Source: Proteles cristata cristata
Lineage: Eukaryota; Chordata; Mammalia; Carnivora; Hyaenidae
Direction of reading: 5' to 3'
DNA: 64,000 nucleotides
Assembly: GCA_017311185.1 (NCBI GenBank)
Contig: JAESUZ010001754.1
Location: 372,001-436,000, forward strand
In this document: positions 11,481 to 21,681 of the stretch, in pieces
How positions within the stretch are numbered: position 1 is the stretch's first letter
Layout of the letters: every line of letters starts with the position of its first letter
The notes under the pieces: generated by a model
The model's input: the letters and a program-made list of their open reading frames with translations, nothing else
What the model was told of the DNA's origin: nothing
The model's database searches: none
Made by a program: the position numbers and the translations under genes

Positions 11481-12844
11481 CGACCGTGGGTGAACTATCG
11501 AGAGCCCTCGCAGGTAAAGGGGGCCGCACCATGTGGCGCGAACCTCGTGGCGCAATGATCGTGTCTGTGTGTGTGTGTGTGGAATGTCCGTGGCTTAGTT
11601 GTTGAAGATTAGTGCTTAATTCTTGCCTTGTTGCCTTCTTGGAGGGAGATTGGGTAGCTTTGGGCATGGAAGGGCAGCTGAACAAAAGAGAACCCAGGCA
11701 TCCACATAGGACGTATGTATCTATGGGATACATAGAACCTCCAAGGAAAAGGACTCTGGTCCCGGAGGACACATTTGACTCCTGTGTCAAGGACAGAGGA
11801 CGAAGGCTCTGCCTGGGGGAGGCTGTCCAGAAGTCAGGCTGGAGGACACTGGGTTGGAATTGCCTGCAGTTGGATGAATGGTCCCCGGGTTGAGGGACTT
11901 ATCTTCCTAAGGTTTTCTTTACCAAACTGGATGGGGCTGGACACTGGGTTTATACTCTGTGCCTGTAATGTTTTTTCAACTCGTACTGAGTTTTTTCATG
12001 TTAATAATCTTAAACCTTTTTTTTTTTTTTTAACTGGATGATAAGATCGGCCTGGAGATGGGCAGTGCTATAACAAGAAAGTCCTAAAGTTTGTGTGTTT
12101 CTTCTACCATGACCCAGGGAGTGGAAACTTCTGGTTCTAGAGTATCCAGCTGGCACAGAGATCTCTGGGAGCCTAGCGAAGCAGGCAGATGGGGGAATCC
12201 TGGCAAGCTTCTGGTGCCCAGCAGCACAAAGCAATTCTCAAACTCTTGTCCTCTTTCAGCTGCTCTCAGTGCCCACGGCCCTACAGAGATTCAGTGAGAC
12301 CAGGGGCTGGCATGGACTTTGTGCCTGGGGGGGATGCACCTATAGACCTGTCATTTCTAGGGGGCCATCCAGGTGCCCCCCCCGCCAGGCTGTCATATGT
12401 AAGTGTATTATGATGGAGTATTACATCGTGTCCTGGTTTGCAGTAGGGTGCCAGCACGGTCCCTGGGAATCCTCACAGAACAAACGCAGCAAGTGAGAAC
12501 AAAGACCACAAAGCTACAGGAGCGAACCAAAAAAATGTCCCGTGAACTTGAGTGCGGGCAGGTGTAAAGGGAAAATACTCTGACCTTTATCGGGAGGAAG
12601 ATGGGCCCCGGACTGTAGATTTCAACCAGGACAGGAACCACGGTCCAGGGCAGATTCCTCCAGTAACATTAGGGGGCCTGCTGTCCTTGCCACAAAAGCA
12701 GAGGAGGGGCGCGCACCACGGGACAGACTCTTGGAGACTGTTAATGGGGCCGGGGGCGCGGGGACGGAAGCCAAGCAGAAAGGAACACTCATCACGTAGT
12801 GGGCATTGCATGTCTGAGAGCACCAGAAAAACACTTTGAATGGT
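11481..12844. other. Intronic stretch, nothing recognised
   Basis: Unique-looking, GC-balanced sequence with a T-run at 12017-12032. Many overlapping short frames have no shared signature with any family. Confidence 0.5.
11564..11581. repeat. (GT)n short microsatellite
   Basis: About nine GT units, just after the L2 copy. Confidence 0.85.
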
Positions 12845-12970
12845 TTTTACTGTTCCCGTTTTACAGATGAAGACAACGAAGCTCAGAAGCTAGACAATTT
12901 ACTATCTCGCAGCTTCCAAGCGTTGGGGTGGAGCTCATACTGAAGGCTGTCCTGATCAACCATCTCTTAT
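12845..12970 (-). mobile_element. MIR SINE fragment
   Basis: CCCGTTTTACAGATGAAGAC, then GAAGCTCAG and a TCTCGCAGCTTCC segment follow MIR antisense order; the head is worn. Confidence 0.6.
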
Positions 12971-12984
12971 TTAGTCCCTTCCTT

Positions 12985-13265
12985 CTTCCAGCACATTCAT
13001 CCCCAGGGCCTACCGCGTGGCAGACCCTGCTCAGGTGCCGGGAACCCGGCCAGTGGCCAAAGCAGGAATGTTCCTACCCTCATGGAGTTCCCCGATCCAT
13101 GGAGGCCACTGACAGTGAACAGAGCAGAGCCGATAATCACAGTGGTGATAGCGCCACAGAGGAAGTCATCAAGGTGCAGTGATGCAGAGAGAATCTGGGG
13201 TGGGCTCTCCTCAGGCTGGGGGGTCAGGGACAGAGACAAGAGTGGGCTCCCAAAGACTGAGTGGG
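12985..13265 (-). mobile_element. L2 fragment, antisense
   Basis: CGTGGCAGACCCTGCTCAGGTGCCGGGA, then AGCAGGAATGTTCCTACCCTCATGGAG and AACAGAGCAG follow the reverse complement of the L2 3' region (…GGCACTGTTCTAGG…CCCTCATGGAGCTTACA…). Confidence 0.55.
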
Positions 13266-13754
13266 GGGATGCATCCGGGCTGGGGGAGGGGCAGTGATTA
13301 CAGGGGGTAGGGAGTGAGCATCACAGGAAAGAGCAGAGGAGAGAGTGAGCCCAAGGTGTTTCTCCCTAGTGCATAGATTTGCAAGGGAGGGGCTCCAGCC
13401 GGAAGAGGAGATACCACCCTGCCCGGTGGGTAGGAAACTTCCAGCCTTTGGAAGTCAAAGAGATGATGGGGGGCAGAAAACACCCACAGCTTTGGTGTAG
13501 ACAGACTCCCACTGAGAAATCGACTCCTAACGCATCACTAAGGCCAACCGGAAGGCGGGGCTCCATCTTCTCGATGGAGGAGGTCCTGACAACAAACTGT
13601 CTTCTCCCAGATCGGAAAAAAAGCTGGGGTAGGGCCATGTGGGCCAGGACGTGGGTGGAAGCCCACCTACCACGGAGGTCCTGCTGGCATTTCTCATGGA
13701 GAAGAAAAGGAGAGGAGGAAGGGAGCTAACGCTGGTCGGACGGCTTCTCTACCG
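13266..13754. other. Intronic stretch, nothing recognised
   Basis: G-rich unique-looking sequence. The frames at 13366-13729 on both strands are not coding-like. Confidence 0.5.
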
Positions 13755-13925
13755 AGAGCTACCGTGTGCTAACTGTTCCACGAGCCTTACTTCCTAGAAG
13801 CCCCCCAGGTCTCCAGCTCACAAGGGGGAAACTGAGGCTTAGAGAGGTTAAAGTAATTTGCCCAAGGTCACTCAGCTAGTAAGGGTGTGCTCTGCCTTCC
13901 TGACCCCCAAACCCACGCTCCTTCC
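13755..13925 (-). mobile_element. MIR SINE
   Basis: GGGGGAAACTGAGGCTTAGAG, AGGTTAAAGTAATTTGCCC and AAGGTCACTCAGCTAGTAAG are a close match to antisense MIR core. Confidence 0.85.
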
Positions 13926-14454
13926 TGTGGGCCAGGCTGAGTAGCAGCACATCAGAAAGGCTAGGGAGGAAGCAGGATCAAAGTAGCAGGAACGAGGGGT
14001 CCCTATAGGGAGGGGGGTGATGGCAGAGTGAGGGAGGGAGACGGCGAGGGGACAAGGGGGCACAGGTGGAACGAGATGGACTGGGTTGGGCTTTGCTTTC
14101 TGCATCAGGCTGACTTGGGTGCAAATCCCCCTGTGCCAGTTGCTAATATCTAGCAGGTAGAGGGAAACCTTGACGATCCCAATTCCCCATGCTGCCCCTC
14201 CCCCAGCCTGCCGCCCCAAGAGGAGGCCCCCACGACTCCTCTTGCCTCTGGCTGCCTGAGTAAGCAGTCCTCCAGAAAGAGCCTGACTCATTCGCCTTGG
14301 CTCCCTTCCACCAGAGCTCCAGGGAGGAGAGTGGCCCAGTGGCCCCATACCTGCTAGCCTGGTCCGACTACCCAGCCTCCTCTGGGAGACAGAACGGGAC
14401 AATCCCATCGGGACTCTGCGGCTGGTACCTGCGGAAGCCTCGGCCTCCCACGTT
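13926..14454. other. Intronic stretch containing a 201-codon open frame
   Basis: A short MIR-like piece may occupy 14095-14160 (GCTGACTTGGGTGCAAATCC). The 201-codon minus-strand frame at 13872-14477 starts within MIR sequence, has no domain and no splice context, and is treated as chance. Confidence 0.5.
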
Positions 14455-14630
14455 GCCTCTCCGCACCCAGGACACACCTGTGCTGCCTTATTGTATGTGG
14501 CTGCGTGTTAATGTGTCACGGGCTCTCCCTAGACCGTGAGCCGTAGCAGGGCAGGGGTGAACCTGAGTCATCTCCACGACAGGATCTGGCACCACACACA
14601 GGCTGCTCAGCAGATATTTGTTGAATTCCC
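14455..14630 (+). mobile_element. L2 3' end
   Basis: AGACCGTGAGCCGTAGCAGGG, GATCTGGCACCACACACAGG and CTCAGCAGATATTTGTTGAA reproduce the conserved L2 terminus. Confidence 0.75.
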
Positions 14631-15117
14631 TTCCTCATCGAATGGGAAATTTCCCCGCCCTGGTCTGGGGACGATCGCTGGTGGAGAGAGTCCCGTGGCC
14701 ACGGCTTCTATTTGCTACTTTCACCCCAAGGTGCACAAGGCATCAGCCACATTCCGGCATTGTTTCCTCCTGATGCTTTCATTCCAGCCCTTTCTCACTT
14801 TCTGTCTGGGAAAATCACAAGGAAACTCCACGTTGCTCCTGGAATTCTTGCCAACGTGACTCAGGGGAATGGAGCACATGGCACTGAGTTCCTACACAAA
14901 CAAAGGCATTGCCACTTTGAGCGTGGTGGCTTCCTTCCTTCTGCCAGCCCCGGATCCCCCCGTCTTGCCCAGGCAAGAGGGGCAGAATGCATGCCTGTTC
15001 TCATCCACAAGGCACCCCGTGGTGGGTGCACTACGGTTGGGTGGTGGGTTGTGAAATCAACACAGAGGCCATCTGCCCAGGGAATGCATCCCGATCCCTA
15101 TTACTCACCCAGGGTTT
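14631..15117. other. Intronic stretch, nothing recognised
   Basis: No repeat or gene signature. Confidence 0.5.
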
Positions 15118-15300
15118 CCTAAACCAGGTGTCTTACTGGGGCTGTGCACCTTGGAGTAAATTACCTACTCTCTGTGCCTCAGTGTTCTCATCTGGAAAAT
15201 GGAGATGATCATAGCACAAGATGGTTAGAGGATTAAGTAAGATATGGTGAAAGTGCCGTGCAGTGCTTGGTAGACAGTGGGCACTCAATAACGGCCAGGA
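15118..15300 (+). mobile_element. MIR SINE
   Basis: TTACCTACTCTCTGTGCCTCAG, CTCATCTGGAAAATGGAGATG, TTAGAGGATTAAGTAAG and GCTTGGTAGACAGTGGGCACTCAATAA follow sense MIR through its 3' end. Confidence 0.85.
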
Positions 15301-15654
15301 CGATGCTGATGCCCTGTGTCGGTATGAGTAGCTCAGGCCTTCGCGGGGCCGTGCGTACCTCGGCTATTAGCACTGTGACTGTGAAATCAATCACTTTCGT
15401 GCTCGGCGCTCCCGGGCTCTCCGTGTGAGAGCGGGATTGGATGGAGGCTCCCATCCAAATCCAGTGTCAAGAAATGGAACAAGGAGCTGGGCGGACACAT
15501 CGATTAGATACATTACTGGCTCAAGCATGCTGTATCCAGTCCCGCCCTGCAGGCGTGGGAGTCAAGTTCAAGCCCCGACTTCCTGAGAACACACCTTAGG
15601 CTGAAACACATCGCCTACTTCGTCAGAGACAATAAGATAATAACAATCTCCAGG

Positions 15655-15785
15655 GAGGAAGAAGTGTGGTGTTGGCATCTCAACTCTGCCGCTTCTGAGC
15701 GGAGTGACTTGGGACAGAGGGCTCTCCCGTGACTATGATGCCCTCGTCTATGAATGGGGCTGATAACTGCACTCGACAAAGGATG
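15655..15785 (+). mobile_element. MIR SINE fragment
   Basis: CAACTCTGCCGCTTCTGAGC, GAGTGACTTGGGACAGAG and CTCGTCTATGAATGGGGCTG follow sense MIR order, diverged. Confidence 0.6.
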
Positions 15786-16027
15786 TCGGGGGAACTTGGC
15801 GCGAACTTGAGTGTCAGGGGCTTGGCAGGGATCTGTTCCTAAGAGCTGCTACCTTTACCAGTGACGCTGCTGTCCCCAAATCTCTAAATTTTAACTAGGG
15901 TCCTCTTTATGAAGGCTTGTGTTATCTGGCAACTTGTTTTAGGAACGAACGTCCAAACTGATGGTCCCCTAGGTGGGGGCACCTGGCCCAGAACTTGTCA
16001 CAGGACGAAAACTTCTGAGATGAGAGG

Positions 16028-16200
16028 CGAAGTGGCCTCATGGGCTGGGGGCTCAGGCTGACTGGATTTGAGAAGCGTTTCCATGCTCACTCCCAGTGGG
16101 GCCTCAACAAGTTCCCTAATCATTCTGAGCCCCAGTTTCTTCACCTGAAAAATGGGTGTGATGATATCCCTCTTTGTGAGACTAGAGAATTAATGACAGC
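16028..16200 (+). mobile_element. MIR SINE
   Basis: CAGGCTGACTGGATTTGAGA, CCTAATCATTCTGAGCCCCAGTTTCTTCA and CTGAAAAATGGGTGTGATGAT in sense order. Confidence 0.75.
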
Positions 16201-16335
16201 TTATGAATTATATTCGAAGGCCCTATTCTAAGCCATCTTGTGATGTCGTTACAACTATTATAGCCTCCCTTGACAGCTGGAGAAACTGAGGCACAGAGCG
16301 GTCAGTAACTTGCTCAGGGCCACTCGTTCATCCCA
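16201..16335 (-). mobile_element. MIR SINE, head to tail with the previous one
   Basis: CTGGAGAAACTGAGGCACAGAG, GTCAGTAACTTGCTCAGGGCC in antisense order, preceded by a worn TTATTATCC-type segment. Confidence 0.75.
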
Positions 16336-16339
16336 TTTC

Positions 16340-16890
16340 TTGACTTGCTCCCTGCTCCTTCCTCTGCTCTCGTCTGCTCACCTGCACATCGGCATCATGA
16401 CCAAGCTGCTCACATTTCCCCAAACCCGCCAGGTGAATCCACACCTCTCGGCTTCTGCATTCCTTCTACCTGCAGTGACTGTCTTCATCTCTGCCTGACT
16501 CAGTCTTGTGTGTCCTTCAAGGCCCAGCTCAGGTGTCTCCTCCTCCAGGAAGCCCTCCTGCCTGGGCACTAGAGGTAGGTGCTCCTCTAGCCTGGCATCC
16601 CCTAGATGCAGGCTCACCCCACTTGCACAGTTACAATGGATTCAATCTCCATAGCACTTTCTCCTGGGCACATGCAAGGCCGTTCGTGTGCCCTTTTCAA
16701 TGGGGTTGCTCTTTTCTCCACCTCACGGTTGGGGAGATGGGATCTGAACTCAGGTTCGCCCCCAGGAGGCAGCTGGGTATGCATTTCTTTTTAACTCATC
16801 TCCTTTAGGGGACCCAGGCTTGGGCGTCTGTGTCCCCAGGGCCCTACACCACATGGAGATTCAAATGATAGTTATCGAATGAATCCTGAG
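16340..16890 (+). mobile_element. L2 fragment with an antisense MIR-like piece inside
   Basis: TGTCCTTCAAGGCCCAGCTCAG and CTCCTCCAGGAAGCCCTCCTG (16514-16562) and the end ATGATAGTTATCGAATGAATCC (about 16865-16888) are L2-like. At 16640-16780, GGTTGGGGAGATGGGATCTGAACTCAGG looks like antisense MIR. Confidence 0.6.
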
Positions 16891-18050
16891 CATGTATGAT
16901 GGGTTTCTAGAAGAATACTAGTTAAAAAAAAAAAAAAAGAGACAGACCTCAATCAAGTACCCCAGGTTCCCATGCCCCTGGCTGGGTTAAGGCAAGTCCT
17001 GATCGGAACAGAAGCCCCGTGAAGGCAGACCCCCGGGTGCCTGCTCCAGCGTCTGGCTCAGGAAGTGCTCAGGAAATGCTCCCTGTCACTCGTGGCTGAC
17101 ATCGTGGACAGCCCTGCTCTCAGTGAACCCAGCCTGCTTTGGGGCCGCTAAATCTGAAGGTCAGGCCGAGGGGCACTTTGAAGAAAGGGTGGTCCCTGCG
17201 CTCCCCCAAATCAGAGACACTGGAGGTTTGATGAGTGCTGCACACACAAGTGAGAAGTGACCAAGCGATATAAAAGTGAAAGCCTTCAGAATACCCATCT
17301 TCTCCAGCATCCTGAGTTTTTTCTTTCTAGAGCAAAGCCCTGTAATATTAATAAATGGCAGCGAGAAGGGAAAAGTGACTATTTCCTTTTGACATGGCGA
17401 AGATCACAGGGACTGGAGTACCTTTAATCTTTATTAATGTGTCTCAGGGCAGGCTCTCCCACAAGCTGTGGGAAGCAGACATGCAAAGAGTTTGCTTGCT
17501 CGCGGTCCTCAGCATCCCTGGGCGCCTCAGATGACTGCCTGATACTGTGCAGAGTCCAGCAAAGCCACGTCACGGGGACCTGCTGTGTCCCGGGCAAGAA
17601 CAAGACAGCCCTAACCCAGCTCCCATCTGCGGGGGGCTGGATGACAAGGGAAATTCAGGACACGGGCTTCGGTCACATGGGCCTGCTTCTAACCAAGGGC
17701 ACCGATGCCCCGAAGAGGCTCAGAGGAACCAGGCTGTCAGTTGCAGGGACACGTCACAGGCACAAGTCACGCCTAGGAAGGGCCACACCCGAGTTCATCG
17801 AGGAGCACGTCCAGTAATCAGCACCCTCATTTCCAAGGGCTCTCCTCCGCACTGCCTGGCAGACCGCTTCTTCCCACCCCTCCTTCCCTATGGCTGTGCT
17901 GGGCACCAGGGGGCCACAAAGGTCTGGAACCTGCTATCATGCAGACCTAATTCCACAGACTCGGTGAGTCAGGAATTGCAAGGCGGGTTCGGAGGGCACA
18001 ATGGAATTGAACAGTTTTATAGTAAGAATATAAGAGCCGAGAAAGTTGCA
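16891..18050. other. Intronic stretch, nothing recognised
   Basis: An A-run lies at 16925-16940. Otherwise it is unique-looking. The overlapping frames at 17437-18152 run into the adjacent CA repeat and are not coding-like. Confidence 0.5.
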
Positions 18051-18054
18051 GGGT

Positions 18055-18150
18055 CTCTCTCTGTCTCTCTTTCTCTCTCTCACACACACACACATGCACG
18101 CACGTACACACGCATGCACACACACACACACACACACACGCATGCATGCT
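18055..18150. repeat. Compound (CT)n-(CA)n microsatellite
   Basis: CT units switch to CA at about 18081. The CA part contains CACG, CGTA and GCATGC variants, leaving about 70 bp of nearly unbroken purine-pyrimidine alternation. Confidence 0.95.
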
Positions 18151-18174
18151 GAGAAACCGAGGGGCATATTTTGA

Positions 18175-18300
18175 CATTCATTCAAAAATTCTGGAAACCA
18201 CTCAGTGCTAAGCACTGTTCTGGCCACTGGGGGTGGGGGTGTCCAGTGATGGGCAGGACCGTCAAACTTCTGCTCCCCCAGAGCTTATATTCATTCCAGT
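18175..18300 (-). mobile_element. L2 fragment, antisense end
   Basis: CATTCATTCAAAAATTCTGG, CTAAGCACTGTTCTGGCCACTGG and CCAGAGCTTATATTCATTCC match the reverse complement of the L2 terminus and what precedes it. Confidence 0.65.
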
Positions 18301-19114
18301 GTTTTTAGGGAGAGTTTCTCCAGTGGCCAGAACTGTGCAGGTTAATCCCAAAAGCCACGTTATAAGACAGAGGGGCTGGGCACCATGTGTACCCCCACTT
18401 TCTGGCCACGGGATCTAAGCTCAGGTCAGAGGTCAGCCTGTGTGAGGCCACACCCTAGGTTGGGGCCAGGATGGGAGCCTGGTGTCTAGGCCTTTTCTCT
18501 TTCTACTCACTGCTGGGAGGCCACGCAGAGGCCCGGGTTGAGAGGGCTGGTGCTCTCTGGGAGGAAGAACCGGGGGAAGTGTGCTCAAATAAAGCATCAC
18601 CTAATTCGATTATGTTTGCTAGACTGCAGCGTAATAAAACGGAGTTCCTCATAAGCATCATCTCCTAATGTTTACAGACCAAGAAAGCAGAATTAAGATA
18701 GGAATTGCCAGGGAAAAAGGCATGTGTTTTAGGCTGAAACGTAAAGAGAATAGACCCGGGAGAAATTGATTCCTGATTTTACAACTCAGTTTGGATGAGG
18801 GGATGCCTGGTGGCCTGGGCGGCTGGCTCCTTGGGGAGGGCCTGGCGGATGCCCCGAAGGGGCTGGGGGTGGGAGGAGGTCCCACAAGCAGGACTTGGGA
18901 TGGGGCAGAGGGGCCAGTGGGAGGAGACTCCTTAGCAGGAAGGAGTGCTGGCAAAGGGAAGGTTGGAAGATCTGCTGGCTGTTTTCCAAACACATCCTTG
19001 CTCCTCTCTGCCCTCCCAGCATCCACCCTCAGAGGCAGACAGTGATTTTTCTAGCAGGAGTAGAGCCTGGTGGGTCCTGGGACCAAGCCGCCTACGTTGA
19101 AGCCTGGGGTGCCC
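18301..19114. other. Intronic stretch, nothing recognised
   Basis: Unique-looking; the GC-rich part at 18790-18960 gives chance open frames on both strands. Confidence 0.5.
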
Positions 19115-19288
19115 CTTCCCAAGCTGTGTGACCCCAGGCAGATTACTTGCACATTCTGACATCCACTTTCTCACCCACGAGTCATGAAGCTAGAATAAGC
19201 CCTGAAGCATGAGTGCCTGAAGCACTTAGAGCAGTGCCTGGCACCTCGTAGATGCTGAATTAATAGGAGCTGCTCTCATTATTTTAAC
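19115..19288 (+). mobile_element. MIR SINE
   Basis: AAGCTGTGTGACCCCAGGCAGATTACTTG, CCTGAAGCACTTAGAGCAGTGCC and GGCACCTCGTAGATGCTGAATTAATAGGAG in sense order including the 3' end. Confidence 0.8.
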
Positions 19289-19680
19289 TCTGCCTAGACC
19301 ACCCCCCTTCCTAAAACCTGCGAGTGGAGCCTGTTCGTTGCCCCCAGAGGAAAGCCACACTTCCCAGCCTGGCGTTCAAGGCTATCAGGGATCTGGCCTC
19401 TGCCGGCCCTTTTCACTCTCTGTATCTTGGCTCCATGTCTGTGTTCCCACCGGCCCCAGTGACCGGCAGCCCCTACCAGCACCTTGCTCTTTCCCTGTTC
19501 TGGACCTTGCTGGTATTTCTTCATCTGCAGCAACCCCCACCCCTGCCCATACGCAACATGGAATTAGCTTTCAGGCTCAGCTCCTGCCCTGGAGAGAACC
19601 GTAGGGCCCCTTGGTCCACCCTGGAACTCACTACTTCCTCTTTTGTGCCTCTGCTGAGCCCCTTGTAGAGAGTTTGGTCC
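19289..19680 (+). mobile_element. Probable L2 fragment
   Basis: TCAAGGCTATCAGGGATCTGGCC, CACCTTGCTCTTTCCCTG and GGAATTAGCTTTCAGGCTCAGCTCCTGCC resemble L2 3' sequence, diverged; no clear terminus. Confidence 0.5.
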
Positions 19681-20519
19681 CTTGTCCCCGAATGATTTCA
19701 TTGCTCTGTTCATGTGGCCGCTGACCGCACTCGACAGTTAGGGCCTGGCACTTGTTTCTAAGCTCCTGGTCCTGTCCAGAAGGGCCTCAGGCAATGGCTG
19801 CTGGGTGGACTTGGCCATTTAACGAGCAGAAAGTGCAGGCCAGAAGGAGCGCTTGCGACCAGTTATAAAGTAAGCACGTGTCTCCTGATGGGGAAATGTT
19901 ACGTCCATGCAGAGGCTTGGGAGCCTGTTCAGATGATTTCCTGGGTCGAAAACCCTTTGAGAGAAAGAGCTTGGGGAGGGAATGGTGTGTTTTGCCATCA
20001 CATCGCCTCTGGATCAGGGAGGAATAAAGCGAGGGTTCATGTTTCTCCTTCGAGAAATTAGGTCACTGGGTGTTGTTAAGTGTGCCTTACAGAGCTATGC
20101 TAATCAGTTCTCTTCTGGCCTAAATATTTGGTAATTATCTTGGTTTTTTTGCTTTGCCAGACTTGGCTTCCTAAAGCAGTTCATCCACGCTGTTACTTGT
20201 CAAGATCTTCAAGGGTAATGTTAACCACTACCGAATGGCAAAGCACGCCCAGCACTGGCCTGGTGCCGGCCACTGTTCCTAAGTGGTTCAGGCACACGGA
20301 CATCTCCAATCTCTGCACAATCAGGAGGAAGGTGACACTACTGCTCACTGCTTCTGGGGCCTTCCCTACCTCTGCTGAGTTCCTGGCCCTCTCTTCTTCC
20401 TCGCCTCTGGCTTCCCCCGCCCACTCCCCAAATTGTCCTGGCTGCGCGGAGCCACATGGCTTCCTAGGTAGAAGCCAGAGCTCCAGAATGATCCAGGCTC
20501 CCTGCCTCCCTGGTGCTCT
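19681..20519. other. Intronic stretch, nothing recognised
   Basis: Unique-looking sequence with a modest AT-rich part at 20100-20160. Confidence 0.5.
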
Positions 20520-20523
20520 TGAA

Positions 20524-20574
20524 CCCTCCCCGCCCCCCCCACCTCCCCACCCCCCCACCCCCCCCACCCCGGAC
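20524..20574. repeat. C-rich tract (G-rich in the CACNG2 pre-mRNA)
   Basis: Runs of four to nine C's separated by A or A-T, about 50 bp. The transcribed RNA carries the G-rich complement with more than four G-runs of at least four, a strong quadruplex pattern. Confidence 0.9.
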
Positions 20575-20724
20575 ATCTGCCTGCCTCAGGTCTGTATCCC
20601 CCCCAACCATGCACCCTCTGAGGCCCGGCTGGAGTCTCCACTCTGCCAGAAAGTTCTGTCTGAACTCTCATTGCACTCGGGGTCCAAACTACCTGCTTTA
20701 ATGTGTGGCGGACCAATGGCTGTG

Positions 20725-20792
20725 AGCACGCATGCATGTGTGCACGTATGAGCACGTGGGTGTGCATGAGTGTGCATGTGTGTGCACACCCC
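20725..20792. repeat. Degenerate GTGCAT-type alternating repeat
   Basis: Imperfect repeats of GTGCATG, GCACGT and GTGTGCA, mostly alternating purine-pyrimidine. Confidence 0.8.
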
Positions 20793-20960
20793 TGTGATCA
20801 GCTTCTTTCTATACTTAGATTATAAACCATTTGAATACAGGGATCAAGTCTCCCTCTGTCTCTCAGCCTCCATAGAACACGGATCTGACTGTATGATTCT
20901 CCTTACACACTTCATTCATCCCCCCAGAATCAATAAAAACCTGTATTAAACATCCATTGT
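20793..20960 (+). mobile_element. Possible L2 end
   Basis: ATTATAAACCATTTGAATACAGGGATCAAG resembles the L2 segment ending in GAGGGCAGGGA, but is weak. Confidence 0.35.
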
Positions 20961-21299
20961 GTACTGGGTACTGTGACAAGCCCTAGGGTGTTGGGCTAGA
21001 CAGCAATTGACTATTGACGGGAGGGCAAACAAGAATAAAGAATTTAAGGAAAAACTCAATCGATCTGGGGCAGTTCATCTTTTGAAACTCAAAACTCCAC
21101 AACGCAACTTTTGACTGAACATATGAAATTACGTCAGTTACAAATAACATTCACCTTGAAATAGAAATACAGATTCTATAGCTTAGCATCTTCTGACTAG
21201 TGGACATATCTGGAGGGATCTATTTTTAAGTTTGACGATCTTGCTGGTCTGTTATGAAAAGAATGATGATCATAGTAGTCAAATTATTGAGCTTTTAAA
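20961..21299. other. AT-rich intronic stretch
   Basis: Unique-looking; nothing recognised. Confidence 0.45.
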
Positions 21300-21478
21300 A
21301 TAGGCTCTACCTACAACAAGTCCCAATGTCCAAAACACTCTCAGGGCAGGCCCTCTCCTACCGATTTCTCTGAAGGAGAAACAGAGGCTCAAAGTTTAAG
21401 TCAGTTGCGAAAAGGGCAGGCAGGGTGGCCGGAATTGCCACCCGGGTTCCCAGTGTCTGTCCTTTACTGGTCTCGATG
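21300..21478 (-). mobile_element. MIR SINE fragment
   Basis: GGAGAAACAGAGGCTCAAAG, AAGTCAGTTGCGAAAAGG and GGAATTGCCACCCGGGTTCCC in antisense order, diverged. Confidence 0.6.
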
Positions 21479-21650
21479 TCTAGGCTTCTGAAGTTCTAAA
21501 ATTATAGAGAAAGAAAGGTTTTGACCTTGTGCTAATACATTTTCTATAAGGTCAGAAATAAATAAGTGAAAATTAATCTGACAATCTGCAAGCGGGCTGA
21601 AAAATACCACTTCACTTTCCCCTTGGGTTTGACCCCCGTAATTGTTGCGC

Positions 21651-21681
21651 TCATTGACAGCTGATTGGTTTAAATAATTCA
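21651..21681. promoter_or_regulatory. Overlapping MEIS / E-box / CCAAT motif cluster
   Basis: TTGACAGCT (MEIS consensus on the complementary strand, AGCTGTCAA), CAGCTG (E-box) and ATTGG (inverted CCAAT) overlap within 15 bp, followed by TTTAAATAATTCAT. The block is repeat-free. Function is inferred from motifs only. Confidence 0.3.

Noticed and set aside
13872..14477. 201-codon minus-strand open frame
   Set aside because: Overlaps MIR sequence and has no domain or coding signature.
17547..18152. 201-codon frame ending in a CA repeat
   Set aside because: The C-terminal part is a translated (CT)n/(CA)n microsatellite; the rest resembles nothing known.
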